The notes below the pieces were generated by a model that was given only the letters and a program-made list of their open reading frames with translations, was not told where the DNA came from and did no database searches. Positions 16,982 to 25,186 of a DNA stretch of 64,000 nt are shown in pieces. Source of the DNA: Methanofollis tationis (GTDB lineage: Archaea; Halobacteriota; Methanomicrobia; Methanomicrobiales; Methanofollaceae); assembly GCF_013377755.1 (NCBI RefSeq), contig NZ_JABXWR010000001.1, positions 2,119,104-2,183,103 of the forward strand, written 5' to 3'. Positions within the stretch are counted from its first letter, which is position 1. Each line of letters begins with the position of its first letter. The position numbers and the translations under genes are program-made.

Positions 16982-17499
16982 TGGTTGGCAAAGACGAGAT
17001 GCTGGCAGACCCGGCGATCCGGGCCTATCTTCTCCGTCTGATCGGAAACGAGGGAATCAACCTCATGGAACGGTTCCCGCCCGAAGGGGAGTTTTCCGAT
17101 GAGGAACTTGCGGAAAAAACCGGCATCAACCTCAACTCTGTTCGGCATACGTTATATACGCTTTACGAGAGGAGGCTTGCCGAATACCGGCGTATCAAAG
17201 ATCCCGACACTGGATGGCTGACCTATCTCTGGATGCTGAGGACCGATCAGGTATATCCGGTGCTGAAAGAGGAACTTGAGCACGTCCTCGAACTCCTGGT
17301 GAAGAGGGAGAAATACGAAGAGGAGAACGATTTCTTCATCTGCGATGAGTGCGGCATCTTCACCTTCAATGACGTGTTCGCCACCGATTTCGCCTGTCCC
17401 CGGTGCGGACAGCCCCTGAAGCACTTCGATAATGAGATGCTTCTCGGCGCGCTCAAACGGAGGATCGAGGCGATACGGAAATCTACCGGGCATGTATGA
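16981..17499 (+). CDS. tfe: transcription initiation factor E alpha subunit (TFE)
   Basis: The archaeal homologue of the TFIIE alpha subunit, which helps RNA polymerase open promoters. The 172-173-residue protein has an N-terminal winged helix (about 10-90, SDEELAEKTGINLNSVRHTLYTLYERRLA read in parts) and a C-terminal zinc ribbon (CDEC near 122, CPRC near 140), exactly the TFE layout. Start is ATG 16981 overlapping the preceding TGA by one base; a GTG at 16978 is one codon longer. The HD-domain gene overlaps its 3' end. Confidence 0.93.
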   Translation: MVGKDEMLADPAIRAYLLRLIGNEGINLMERFPPEGEFSDEELAEKTGINLNSVRHTLYTLYERRLAEYRRIKDPDTGWLTYLWMLRTDQVYPVLKEELEHVLELLVKREKYEEENDFFICDECGIFTFNDVFATDFACPRCGQPLKHFDNEMLLGALKRRIEAIRKSTGHV

Positions 17500-17974
17500 G
17501 CGTGTTCTCAAAGAAGCAGGCTGCGATCAGGGAGTGATCGCCCATTGCCTGACCGTGGCCGGGGCGACCCGGGCGTATGCGCGTTCATCGGTCGTTGACC
17601 GGCGTCTGCTCGAAGCAGGGGCGATGCTCCACGACCTCGGGCGTTCAGAGACGCATGCCCCTGGCCATGCCGGCGTCGGGGCCGATCTGGCGGCGGCGAT
17701 GGGGTGCCCCGACGGGGTTGTTCGCATCGTCGGCCGGCACCTCGGCGCCGGCCTGACCCTTGAGGAATCCGCGCTTCTTGGCCTTCCTCCGGTTGACGCC
17801 ATGCCAGAACGCCTCGAGGAGAGGATTGTCGCCCATGCCGACAATCTGGTAAAAGGGACGCGGGAGATCACTCCCGAAGAGCGGTGGGACCGCTCGATCG
17901 CCCTTGGAAGAAAATATCTGGTGCGGGCGTTCAGGCTCGGCCTCGACCTCGAACCCCTCCGCCACCTCAGATGA
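17492..17974 (+). CDS. HD domain protein (TIGR00295 family)
   Basis: A 160-residue metal-dependent phosphohydrolase-fold protein. The HD signature is MLHDLGRSETH (His-Asp near residues 48-49), with further metal-site histidines in GHAGVGADLA and GRHLG and an aspartate in AHADNLVKG. The substrate is unknown; the family is conserved in methanogens. ATG at 17492 lies inside the end of the tfe gene, and the reading frame upstream of it is only the tfe shadow. It ends the run that begins with the small gene at 15094 and overlaps the ACT gene on the other strand by 8 nt. Confidence 0.78.
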   Translation: MYERVLKEAGCDQGVIAHCLTVAGATRAYARSSVVDRRLLEAGAMLHDLGRSETHAPGHAGVGADLAAAMGCPDGVVRIVGRHLGAGLTLEESALLGLPPVDAMPERLEERIVAHADNLVKGTREITPEERWDRSIALGRKYLVRAFRLGLDLEPLRHLR

Positions 17975-18467
17975 TCAGCTGTTTTACCTGTGGGAGGGCC
18001 CGCAACTCTTCGAGCACGCCGGTAGGCAGTGACTCGTCCAGGATGATGACCAGTCTGGGCTCTTCGGCGAAGTAGGGGTCGGTGACGAAGATCTGCCTGA
18101 TCGCAAGGTCGTGCCTGGAGAGCACCCTGACCGCCGCTCCGACGATCCCTTTTTGCTGGGCATCGTTCGGGATGATGGTGATGACCGTGAGGTTGAGGTA
18201 TCCGGCCACCTCTGAGAGGTCGGGGGTGGCCCTCATGCGCGCGAAGATGTCGCCCGTCTCCTCCATGGACGTGATCCGCCGTGCCGTGGCGTCCACAACC
18301 CTGCGGTCAATCTTGATGGCGCGGGCGATATGGGTGGCCGGTATTTCTATGCCGTTGCAGGTGATTTTGCCTTCAGGTGAGACCCCGAAACCGTTTTCAA
18401 GGAGAAAACGAACCACCCTGCTCTGAGCGGGCGAATCGGAGAATTCCCGCATGAGTGTTGCCCACAT
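17967..18467 (-). CDS. ACT-domain regulator of amino acid metabolism (COG2150)
   Basis: A 166-residue protein with an N-terminal HTH-like region (SPAQSRVVRFLLENGFGV, then IARAIKIDRRVVDATARRI) and a C-terminal ACT domain (about 95-166, with NDAQQKGIVGAAVRVLSRHDLAIRQI read in parts). COG2150 proteins are annotated as amino acid-responsive regulators. Start set at ATG 18467 (MWATLMREF) because family members begin there and a TTAATATG TATA-like element lies about 30 nt upstream; ATG 18485 is the alternative. Converges with the HD gene. Confidence 0.75.
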   Translation of the reverse strand: MWATLMREFSDSPAQSRVVRFLLENGFGVSPEGKITCNGIEIPATHIARAIKIDRRVVDATARRITSMEETGDIFARMRATPDLSEVAGYLNLTVITIIPNDAQQKGIVGAAVRVLSRHDLAIRQIFVTDPYFAEEPRLVIILDESLPTGVLEELRALPQVKQLII

Positions 18468-18649
18468 ATCTGCCAGAATGTACATCTGTGGTGCATATTA
18501 ATCCTGGGGTTCTGCTCGTGTGCGCTCTGGCGTCTGAAACCTGCCCCTATCCCGGGCTTTTTCCTCTCTGATCCTGGACGAGGGGCATCCTGAGGCCGGA
18601 TCGAGCGATAGATTATTTAACCAGTATATCATTGTTTATAGGGTAACAG

Positions 18650-18734
18650 GCGAGGGTTGCCGAGCTAGGTCAAAGGCGCAAGGTTGAGGGCCTTGTCACG
18701 CAGGTGTTCGGGCGTTCGAATCGCCTCCCTCGCA
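18650..18734 (+). tRNA. tRNA-Leu (anticodon GAG)
   Basis: An 85-nt cloverleaf with a long variable arm, as in type II tRNAs. Acceptor strands GCGAGGG and CCCTCGC pair perfectly, with discriminator A at 18734. The anticodon stem CAAGG/CCTTG encloses the loop TTGAGGG, giving anticodon GAG. The T-arm is GGCG-TTCGAAT-CGCC. No intron is seen and CCA is not encoded. TATA-like AT-rich sequence (GATTATTTAA and GTTTATAG) lies upstream. Confidence 0.95.
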
Positions 18735-18921
18735 TACTTTTGTGATGTTTTTCCGCAAGGCGGAGAGCATATTTCTGGTTCATCGCTCTTTCACGCGGGT
18801 TGTCCCGATTTCACGCCCCGAGTCTGCTTATTGCGTTTCTTTTTCAGCCTCTGACCCGTGCGTGGGCGTTGCATCTTCCGGGCGCAATGTTGATAACCAG
18901 ATGTATCTATTCCACAATCTG

Positions 18922-19920
18922 ATGAAGGTAGCAATTGCCGGTGCAGGTGTAGCCGGGAGTTATTGCGCCCGGCTCCTTCTTGCCGAAGGCTACGAGATCG
19001 ATCTCTATGATCTGCCGCATCCAAACCCCTGCGGGATCGCCCCGTGCGCCTGGATGACGACGGCCGGGATAGCCCCGCTCCTTGCCGCCGCCGGACTCGA
19101 TTATCAGGCCTATATTCTCGAACGCTTCTCCTCGGTGCGCTTCGAGGACCATGAGGTCCAGGCCGCGCTGATGACGATCGACAAGCCCCGCCTGATCCGC
19201 GATTTGCAGAGCGGCATTACGGTCATTGCGGGGTCGCCTGATCCATCGCGCTACGACCGCCTCATCGATGCGACCGGGACGGCGCGGGCTTTTCTGCCGC
19301 CGGTACCTCAAGACTGCCTCGGTCAGTGCGTGCAGGTGCGCGTACAGGTCTCGCCGGCCCTTCAGTCCGTCCCCATGGTCAGGTATGTGAACGGGGGATA
19401 TGCCTGGTCCTTTCCCATAGGCTGCAATCTTCGCCACATCGGCTGCATCAGCCACCTGACGGACCCGGCTTCCCTTCTGCAGGGGTGTCATCTCCTCGAA
19501 GATGCAATCGGTCTGCCCATCTGCAGGTGCCGGAGTCTTCTGCGGGTTACAGCGCCTTCGGGCGCCCTGCCCTTTGTCTCCCCTGACAGAAAGATATGGG
19601 GGGTCGGCGAGGCGATCGGGTGCGTCTACCCCATCGTCGGCGACGGGATCGTCCCGGCGTTCGAGAGCGTGCGCCTCCTCCTCAGCCACATGGACGATCC
19701 CGGTGCTTATACCGCAGAGGTCATGGCAGCGTTTCCTCAGATGGAGGCTGAACGCGACATCCTGCTCGCCCTGAAAGCGGGCCGGCTGCCCGGGCCCGGA
19801 CAACTGCTCAGGGCAGGGGATCTGGATCGGCTCGGGATGCGAATCGGGACCGTCGAGATTGCCCGGATAATCACCCGGGCACTCGCCTGTACGAGCCAGG
19901 TCGGGGATCAGCGACCTTGA
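18922..19920 (+). CDS. FAD-dependent oxidoreductase, geranylgeranyl reductase-like
   Basis: A 332-residue flavoprotein starting with the dinucleotide-binding motif VAIAGAGVAGSYCARLL (GxGxxG, residues 3-20). The late motif GVGEAIGCVYPIVGDGIVPA near 230 resembles the FAD-ribityl GD motif of geranylgeranyl reductases and p-hydroxybenzoate hydroxylase relatives. A role in saturating isoprenoid lipid chains is possible, but the protein is shorter than typical archaeal GGR (about 400 residues). ATG 18922 is chosen because it opens the Rossmann motif; the frame is open back to 18742. Several cysteines (CRCRS near 200) are notable. Confidence 0.65.
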   Translation: MKVAIAGAGVAGSYCARLLLAEGYEIDLYDLPHPNPCGIAPCAWMTTAGIAPLLAAAGLDYQAYILERFSSVRFEDHEVQAALMTIDKPRLIRDLQSGITVIAGSPDPSRYDRLIDATGTARAFLPPVPQDCLGQCVQVRVQVSPALQSVPMVRYVNGGYAWSFPIGCNLRHIGCISHLTDPASLLQGCHLLEDAIGLPICRCRSLLRVTAPSGALPFVSPDRKIWGVGEAIGCVYPIVGDGIVPAFESVRLLLSHMDDPGAYTAEVMAAFPQMEAERDILLALKAGRLPGPGQLLRAGDLDRLGMRIGTVEIARIITRALACTSQVGDQRP

Positions 19921-20072
19921 GGGGGGGTCAGTGTGATTGATCGGCTCTGGATACAGGTGTGCCGATCGCCTCCGGTGCGCCGCTATAATCGTTCTGGCAA
20001 AACTTTCAGAAAAAGGCAGTGTCATGCCGGCAGCGATAAAATAGAATGCCGGCGGTGCGGGATATCTGCTCT

Positions 20073-20225
20073 TCAGAGATCCCTGATTTCCAGATGGGTT
20101 TCTTGAACCGTGTTCAGTTTCAGTGCGACGGCCCGGTAGAGATTGACATTGCGTACGCACTCCCTGAACTCTCCGTTGTACCAGTCGTCCATCGAATCTT
20201 GATACATCATCATTTTTATTTTCAT
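20073..20225 (-). CDS. small hypothetical protein cut off from its promoter by the IS element
   Basis: A 50-residue open frame starting MKIKMMMYQDSMDDWYN and ending LEIRDL, with no recognised domain. ATG at 20225 is preceded by GGTGATCGGC. A TATA-like GAATATATG lies at 21518-21526 on this strand, beyond the insertion sequence. With the element and one target copy removed, it would lie about 30 nt before the start codon. So the IS seems to have separated this gene from its promoter. Whether it is a real gene is uncertain. Confidence 0.4.
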   Translation of the reverse strand: MKIKMMMYQDSMDDWYNGEFRECVRNVNLYRAVALKLNTVQETHLEIRDL

Positions 20226-20239
20226 GTGCCGATCACCGG

Positions 20240-20247
20240 TAGGATCT
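20240..20247. repeat. 8-bp target-site duplication, left copy
   Basis: TAGGATCT, identical to the copy at 21505-21512 directly after the right inverted repeat. IS256-family elements generate 8-9 bp duplications. The bases outside the 8-mer differ (G at 20239 against C at 21504), which fixes the length at eight. Confidence 0.85.
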
Positions 20248-21504
20248 GACAGTGTAACGAATCTTCTGTAAAAATAATTTGGCCCTGAATCCAACCTAGA
20301 TTTGCAGAAAGGAGAAACAGGGCCATGGATCCCTTAGCGTTAATCGAAGATTATCTTTCCGATAATGAGAATGGCATGAAGACCCTCATCACCTGGTTCC
20401 TCAACCAGGTGATGCTGCTCGAAGCCCTCCACCAGGCGGGAGCCGAGCAGTATGAACGAACCGATGCGCGGAAGGCTCACCGAAACGGCTACAAGAAGCG
20501 ATCTCTGAAAACCCGATATGGAGAAACGATCCTCCAGAAACCGCAGTTCCGAGAATTTCCCTTCGAAACACAGGTATTTGGACGCTATTCCCGGGTTGAG
20601 AAGGCTCTTGAGAATGCTATCTTTGAATCCTACCTTCAGGGAGTCTCAACCCGCCGGATCCAGGAGATTGTTGCTCATTTTGGCATCGAACAACTCTCTC
20701 CTGCTTCAGTATCCAGGATAGCAAAGGACCTCGATGAACAGGTCCATGCATTCCTTCAGAGGCCGATTGAACAGGAGATTCCCTATCTCTTTGTGGATGC
20801 TTCGTACTACAAAGTCAGAGAGGGACCACGGTACATCACCAAAGCTCTTCTGGTGATCGCCGGTGTTCGAATGGATGGCTACCGGGAAATCCTGGGAGCT
20901 AGAATCACTGATTGTGAAAATGAGATGTTCTGGTCGGGATTGTTCGAAGACCTCAAAGAACGAGGATTGGTGGGTGTCAAGATGGTTGTCTCAGATGGTC
21001 ATGCCGGGATCCAGAAGGCGGCGGAAGCCGCCTTCCTCGGCGCATCGTGGCAGATGTGCTCGGTCCATTGCACCCGGGCGGTTTTAAAGAATATTCCACG
21101 GAAACATCAGAAAGAAGTTGCTGAGTCCTTGAAGGAGGCATATGGGGACGAGGAGAGACTGCAGGAGCTTGCAGACGATCTGAACGAACGAGGATATCGG
21201 AAAGCGGCCAATACGATCGAGAGATTCATCCCGGGACTTATGAGTTACACGGCGTTCCCGAAAGAGCACGCAAAGCGGATCCGAACGACGAACATGATGG
21301 AAAGAGTCAACAAGGAACTGAAACGGAGAACCAAAGTTGTAGGGGCCTTTCCCAATGAAGAGTCACTCCTCAGGCTGGCAGGATCCATCCTGATGGACAT
21401 CAATGAGGAGTGGGTGACCGGCAGAAGATATTTGACGATGGAGGGGGAATGATCAAACAAGGAGACAGGGCTCAGACGAATTACAGAAGATCTGAAACAC
21501 TACC
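20248..21504 (+). mobile_element. complete IS256-family insertion sequence
   Basis: A 1257-bp element bounded by imperfect inverted repeats. The left end reads GACAGTGTAACGAATCTTCT and the reversed right end reads GGTAGTGTTTCAGATCTTCT; both continue with GTAA. An 8-bp direct duplication, TAGGATCT, flanks it at 20240-20247 and 21505-21512. It carries one transposase gene. Intact ends, intact gene and perfect target duplication point to a recent insertion. Confidence 0.88.
20325..21452 (+). CDS. IS256-family (mutator type) transposase
   Basis: A 375-residue DDE transposase. The catalytic aspartates appear in YLFVDASYYK near residue 150 and VVSDGHAGI near 225. The C-terminal glutamate lies in the RTTNMMERVNKELKRRTKV segment (read in parts), a hallmark of the IS256 family. 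The N-terminal region includes HRNGYKKRSLKTRYGE, also typical. ATG follows an AGGAGAAACAGGG ribosome-binding site. No frameshift or stop interrupts it, so it may be active. Codon use is AT-richer than in the host neighbours. Confidence 0.93.
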   Translation: MDPLALIEDYLSDNENGMKTLITWFLNQVMLLEALHQAGAEQYERTDARKAHRNGYKKRSLKTRYGETILQKPQFREFPFETQVFGRYSRVEKALENAIFESYLQGVSTRRIQEIVAHFGIEQLSPASVSRIAKDLDEQVHAFLQRPIEQEIPYLFVDASYYKVREGPRYITKALLVIAGVRMDGYREILGARITDCENEMFWSGLFEDLKERGLVGVKMVVSDGHAGIQKAAEAAFLGASWQMCSVHCTRAVLKNIPRKHQKEVAESLKEAYGDEERLQELADDLNERGYRKAANTIERFIPGLMSYTAFPKEHAKRIRTTNMMERVNKELKRRTKVVGAFPNEESLLRLAGSILMDINEEWVTGRRYLTMEGE

Positions 21505-21512
21505 TAGGATCT
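21505..21512. repeat. 8-bp target-site duplication, right copy
   Basis: TAGGATCT, matching the copy at 20240-20247 on the other side of the insertion sequence. Confidence 0.85.
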
Positions 21513-21823
21513 TGCGGCATATATTCTTACTGATGTTTATTCTGTGGATTCTCAATGTTTTTTGTTAAAATGCTCATGATATTGCAGGAATATCCCTTTT
21601 TTCGTCTTAATGGGTTCTATGAGATATCCCGTCCATTTCAGATCGGCTTTGAGAATTTTTCGGCTTTTCCCGGGATATGCTCTCATCCCCTCTTTTTCAT
21701 CCCGCAGGAGACCTGCGGGGTGGTCGGCAGAGAAAAAGTACCTGGGGGTCCCCTCCTATTTTATATATCAGTATTACAATATGCCGTCAGGTCACCACGT
21801 GAGTGCGTTGACAGGGGGGAAGT
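21513..21823. other. intergenic region right of the IS element
   Basis: About 310 nt of AT-richer sequence. It holds a TATA-like element on the minus strand (21518-21526) that probably served the small gene at 20073-20225 before the insertion, and a TATTTTATATATC run near 21757-21770 that suits a promoter for the plus-strand gene at 21824. The open frames here have no ribosome-binding site or recognisable protein and are not annotated. Confidence 0.5.
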
Positions 21824-22093
21824 GTGAAGCGGGTGGGCATCAGAATGGACGCCCTTGCACAGATCATCGAGGACCTGAATAAAAACGAGGAGTTGAGAAA
21901 TATTTTTGGGGAACCGGTCGCCGGTCGCCTCCTTGTCATTGCGGAGTTTGCCGATGGCGATGTCGACCTGAGAATCGAAGAAAATGGCGATGTGGGAATG
22001 GGTGATACCGAATCGAGGAGGTTTGTGGAGATCATCGACAGGGTCGTCTTCACAAACCTGAATAGAAGTCAGTACTCCAGTGGTTCGAACTGA
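21824..22093 (+). CDS. hypothetical protein, DUF-like
   Basis: An 89-residue acidic protein that I do not recognise; it has a helical N-terminus ([21 protein letters not shown]) and a beta-rich middle ([21 protein letters not shown]). GTG 21824 is preferred because an AGGGGGG ribosome-binding site precedes it by about 6 nt; ATG 21845 is the alternative. It converges with the rubredoxin gene, and the 3' ends overlap by 25 nt. Confidence 0.55.
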   Translation: MKRVGIRMDALAQIIEDLNKNEELRNIFGEPVAGRLLVIAEFADGDVDLRIEENGDVGMGDTESRRFVEIIDRVVFTNLNRSQYSSGSN

Positions 22094-22452
22094 CTCTTCC
22101 CTACTTTTCCGTAATGTTCGGTGATCGTTGGGTCCAGGCCGCAGACCGGGCAGGTGTAATCCTCGGCAAGGTCGTCGAATTTCGTTCCCGGAGGTATGCC
22201 GCGGTGGGGTTCTCCCCGTTTTTCGTCATACACGTAGCCGCAGATCTTGCAGACAAAACGGGTCGGCTCCCATAACTCGAACCCCCAGGTTCCGATTGGC
22301 CCTTTTCCTGTAGCGCCGCAGACCGGGCAGATATAATCGTCGGGCAGATCTTCAAACTCTGTTCCGGCCGGTATACCGCGGTGCGGCTCACCCCGCAGGG
22401 GCGAGTAGATATACCCACAGTACTTGCAGATGTATCGCCGTGCTTTTTGCAT
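22069..22452 (-). CDS. two-domain rubredoxin
   Basis: A 127-residue protein made of two rubredoxin units. Each has a CxxCG pair near its start (CKYCGYIY and CKICGYVY) and a CPVCG pair after a [15 protein letters not shown] segment. Each unit should bind one iron in a Cys4 site. Rubredoxins pass single electrons to oxygen- or peroxide-detoxifying enzymes in anaerobes. Start at ATG 22452 with a GGAG site upstream; the nine residues further upstream in frame are not family-like. No partner redox gene is adjacent. Confidence 0.92.
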   Translation of the reverse strand: MQKARRYICKYCGYIYSPLRGEPHRGIPAGTEFEDLPDDYICPVCGATGKGPIGTWGFELWEPTRFVCKICGYVYDEKRGEPHRGIPPGTKFDDLAEDYTCPVCGLDPTITEHYGKVGKSQFEPLEY

Positions 22453-22594
22453 AGGACGTCTCCAGGGGTGGATGGGCACCGCGTACTATATAATGCTGTC
22501 TGGATCAGGTCACCCCCCGGTGTGCGGGGCCGGGCGATCCCTCCGGGAGCAAAAACCGGGGCTTTATCATGGTATCGGCATATATTTTCCGGAC

Positions 22595-23347
22595 ATGAGA
22601 TGGTGTCCTCTGTTCAGGTGCACGGTATGGGCGATCGTCGCCCTCTTTCTCCTCGGGGCTCCGGCGGTCTCCGCAGCGACGATCGAGGCCGTACTCGGTG
22701 AAGACATCCCGCTTTCGGGGACCTCGACCGGGGGCGGCGACGTATATCTCTTCCTCACCGGGCCGAACCTCGCCGCCGGCGGCGTCAGCCTTGACCGCCT
22801 CTCTCCGGTCGCGACCGGGTCGAAATCATCCTTCACCGTCGTCTCCACCGGCGACGACAACCGCTGGAACTACCGCTGGAAGACCGCCGGACTCGCCCTT
22901 GACCCTGGCGCGTACACCCTGTACGCCTCTGACACGCCGGCGGCGAGGGGAGCCCTCGGCGCACGCAATGCCGTGTACGGCACGGTCGGGATCAGTCTTC
23001 GCAGCCCCGGTCTCACCCCTGACACCGGGGGAACGCTGACGATCGACGCATCGGTGGACGGTGCCCGGGTTGCGGTGAACGGAGAAGAGATCGGCGCCGC
23101 CCCTCTGACCCTGAAGGGGCTTGGGCCGGGCGAATATCGGGTCGGCGTCAACGCAAGCGGTTATGAACCCTGGTCGGGCGCGGCGGTGGTAAATGGGAGC
23201 GGTACGACGGAGATCAGCGCCGACCTGATCCCGCTGACGACTGTGGAGACAACGGTGCCCTCCACCCCGGCAACCACGCCCGCGTCGGCCTCCCCCCTCC
23301 CTGCCGCCTTTATTCCCCTGATCCTCTTCGCCCTCAGAAAGAGATGA
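22595..23347 (+). CDS. exported PEGA-domain surface protein with C-terminal membrane anchor
   Basis: A 250-residue secreted protein with an N-terminal signal peptide (TVWAIVALFLLGAPAVSAA) and an N-terminal domain beginning ATIEAVLGEDIPLSGTS, as in many Methanomicrobiales surface proteins. A PEGA domain (about 150-215, with VDGARVAVNGEEIGAAPLTL) is followed by a Thr/Pro-rich spacer (TTVETTVPSTPATTP) and a hydrophobic tail ending RKR. The layout fits an S-layer-associated or membrane-tethered protein. ATG 22595 immediately precedes the signal peptide; the upstream open frame overlaps the rubredoxin promoter and is not used. Confidence 0.72.
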   Translation: MRWCPLFRCTVWAIVALFLLGAPAVSAATIEAVLGEDIPLSGTSTGGGDVYLFLTGPNLAAGGVSLDRLSPVATGSKSSFTVVSTGDDNRWNYRWKTAGLALDPGAYTLYASDTPAARGALGARNAVYGTVGISLRSPGLTPDTGGTLTIDASVDGARVAVNGEEIGAAPLTLKGLGPGEYRVGVNASGYEPWSGAAVVNGSGTTEISADLIPLTTVETTVPSTPATTPASASPLPAAFIPLILFALRKR

Positions 23348-23350
23348 GGA

Positions 23351-23548
23351 TCACTGCTCATATTTTCCTTTGACGTCTGCCCATCCGGTATATCCGCAAT
23401 AGATGCAGCCGTCGCCGCCGCACCTCTTGCAGAGGCAGGCCGGTTTTCTGGCAGACACCCGACCTTTTTTATCGCAATACGTGCATCCGGCACCGTCGCA
23501 ATGCCTGCAGACGACTTCCTCGTAGGTCTCACTGTCCATGCCCTTCAT
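23351..23548 (-). CDS. small zinc-ribbon protein with DnaJ-type cysteine repeats
   Basis: A 65-residue protein with two cysteine modules, CRHCDGAGCTYCDKKG and CKRCGGDGCIYCGYTG, like the CxxCxGxG repeats of the DnaJ central domain, each likely to take part in binding zinc. No J-domain is present. It may be a stand-alone zinc-binding adaptor; the function is unknown. Start at ATG 23548 (MKGMDSETYEE); ATG 23539 is also possible. It ends 3 nt from the end of the PEGA gene, convergently. Confidence 0.62.
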   Translation of the reverse strand: MKGMDSETYEEVVCRHCDGAGCTYCDKKGRVSARKPACLCKRCGGDGCIYCGYTGWADVKGKYEQ

Positions 23549-23625
23549 TTTCGTCAGCAGATGGATTAATCCTTCGAAGAGGGAAAACCGCAGGGCTATT
23601 ATCCTATCGCATACCATCAGCACGC

Positions 23626-24198
23626 ATGGATGAATACGGGCGCCAGGCCGTCCATCTCATCTTCGGCACCGCCATTGCAGCCGTCCTCCTCATCCCTGAT
23701 CCCCGGATGGCCCCGATGATCTACGCCGCCGGTCTCCTCGGCGGTCTCGTCTGTCTTGAAGCGCACCTGAAAGGATGGTATGTCCCGATCATCGCCGAAC
23801 TGGTCGGCGCCTTCGAGAGGGACGGCGCCTTCGAGAGGGACGGCGCCTTCCCGGGAAAAGGTTCGTTTTATTTTGTGGCGAGTGCGCTCTTCTGCTCGAT
23901 CATCTTCAGGCCAGACGTGGCGTTCGTCGCCGTCCTCTCCCTTGCCCTCCTCGACGCTGTCGCCACCGCTGCAGGCATCCGCTTCGGCAGGCACCGGATT
24001 GTGAACGGCAGGACGCTTGAAGGATCACTCTCCGGTTTCGCCGTCCTGTGTGCGGTCCTCCTGACGTTCACCGGGCCGGTCGCCGCCCTGACCGCCTCCG
24101 CCGTCGCCGCCGTCGCCGAACTGATCTCCCCGATAGACGACAACCTTGTCGTCCCGCTGGTCGTAGGCGCCGCCCTCACCCTGCTTCCGATCGCCTGA
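23626..24198 (+). CDS. membrane protein of the dolichol kinase/CTP-dependent lipid kinase type
   Basis: A 190-residue polytopic membrane protein. It resembles the archaeal SEC59/dolichol-kinase-like family: an N-terminal YGRQAVHLIFG segment, the DAVATAAGIRFGRHRI motif near residue 105-120 and LEGSLSGFAV near 130, followed by an ISPIDDNLVVP segment near 165-175. Members phosphorylate polyprenol or diacylglycerol-like lipids. An in-frame 18-bp tandem duplication gives GAFERD twice near residues 61-72, so this loop is longer than expected. No neighbouring lipid gene is seen. Confidence 0.65.
   Translation: MDEYGRQAVHLIFGTAIAAVLLIPDPRMAPMIYAAGLLGGLVCLEAHLKGWYVPIIAELVGAFERDGAFERDGAFPGKGSFYFVASALFCSIIFRPDVAFVAVLSLALLDAVATAAGIRFGRHRIVNGRTLEGSLSGFAVLCAVLLTFTGPVAALTASAVAAVAELISPIDDNLVVPLVVGAALTLLPIA
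23806..23850. repeat. 18-bp tandem duplication with a partial third unit
   Basis: The unit GGCGCCTTCGAGAGGGAC occurs at 23806-23823 and 23824-23841, and its first nine bases recur at 23842-23850. The period is a multiple of three, so the reading frame of the kinase-like gene is kept and GAFERD is repeated. Confidence 0.9.
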
Positions 24199-24394
24199 TC
24201 TTCTGCCTCAGGCGCCGCCCTGTTTCTCTTCCGTGTTTATGAGGGATTTGTGTTGTCCGGCTGGCGCTCAGGACCACGGACCTGACCATGTCCGTGTGCA
24301 GATATGTTGATGCCCATCCTCTCCTAAGAAGTATCAGGAATGGCAGGCAGACAATGAAAGGGCAGCAGAAGGGACATCACGGGGTAGAAATCGG

Positions 24395-25186
24395 ATGAAC
24401 AGGGATATCTTCTCTCTCTCGACACCGTTGCGGGGCCTTCTCTCCACCCATACTTCCCGGCAGCGTTTTCGGGAGATCGACTTCCTGCGGGGCGTCGCCA
24501 TCATCATGATGCTTGTCTACCATCTCCTCTTCGATCTCGCCTTCTTCGGGGTCGCGGCGATCGATGTGCTGGGCGGGTTCTGGCGATTATTTGCCCTTGC
24601 CACCGCCACCCTCTTCATCGCCCTTGCCGGTCTGTCCCTGCCGATCAGCTATGCCAGACGAAAAGACCGGGAAACCGGCCTCTCTCTCTGGCTGGACTAT
24701 GGATGGCGGGGGGGGAAGATCTTCGCGTTCGGGCTGCTCGCCACCATCGCCACCTGGCTCTTCATCGGCGACGGGTTCATCGTATTCGGGATCCTCCACC
24801 TCATCGGGACGGCGATCATCCTCGCCCCCATCTTCCTCAGGTTCGGGAGGTGGAACCTTCTCCTGGGGGCAGGGATCGCGCTTGCGGCCCTTCCTCTCGA
24901 CAGGGTGACCGGACCGTACTGGCTCGTGCCCCTCGGCATCCATCCGGCTGTCTTTTACAGCGTGGACTATGTGCCGCTGGCCCCCTGGCTCGGGGTTGCG
25001 CTGATCGGGATGGGTGCCGGTTTCCTCCTCTATCCCGGCGGCAAACGGCGATTTTTCCTGCCTGCGTTCAATCTGGCCGGGTCTGAGATCGTCTGCATAA
25101 TGGGACGAAACTCGCTCCTGATCTATCTCGTCCACCAGCCGGCGATCGTCGCCCTGCTCCTGGCCTGGCTGGCGCTGATCACGTGA
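24395..25186 (+). CDS. DUF1624/HGSNAT-like membrane protein
   Basis: A 263-residue multi-span protein whose N-terminal REIDFLRGVAIIMMLVYHLLFDLAFF is the signature of the DUF1624 acetyltransferase-fold family (related to heparan-alpha-glucosaminide N-acetyltransferase). The first helix arginine and the histidine in VYHLLFD are the conserved polar residues. The acyl acceptor is unknown. About seven or eight hydrophobic segments follow. Its stop codon overlaps the start of a palindromic sequence resembling the end of an IS200/IS605-type element. Confidence 0.72.
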   Translation: MNRDIFSLSTPLRGLLSTHTSRQRFREIDFLRGVAIIMMLVYHLLFDLAFFGVAAIDVLGGFWRLFALATATLFIALAGLSLPISYARRKDRETGLSLWLDYGWRGGKIFAFGLLATIATWLFIGDGFIVFGILHLIGTAIILAPIFLRFGRWNLLLGAGIALAALPLDRVTGPYWLVPLGIHPAVFYSVDYVPLAPWLGVALIGMGAGFLLYPGGKRRFFLPAFNLAGSEIVCIMGRNSLLIYLVHQPAIVALLLAWLALIT

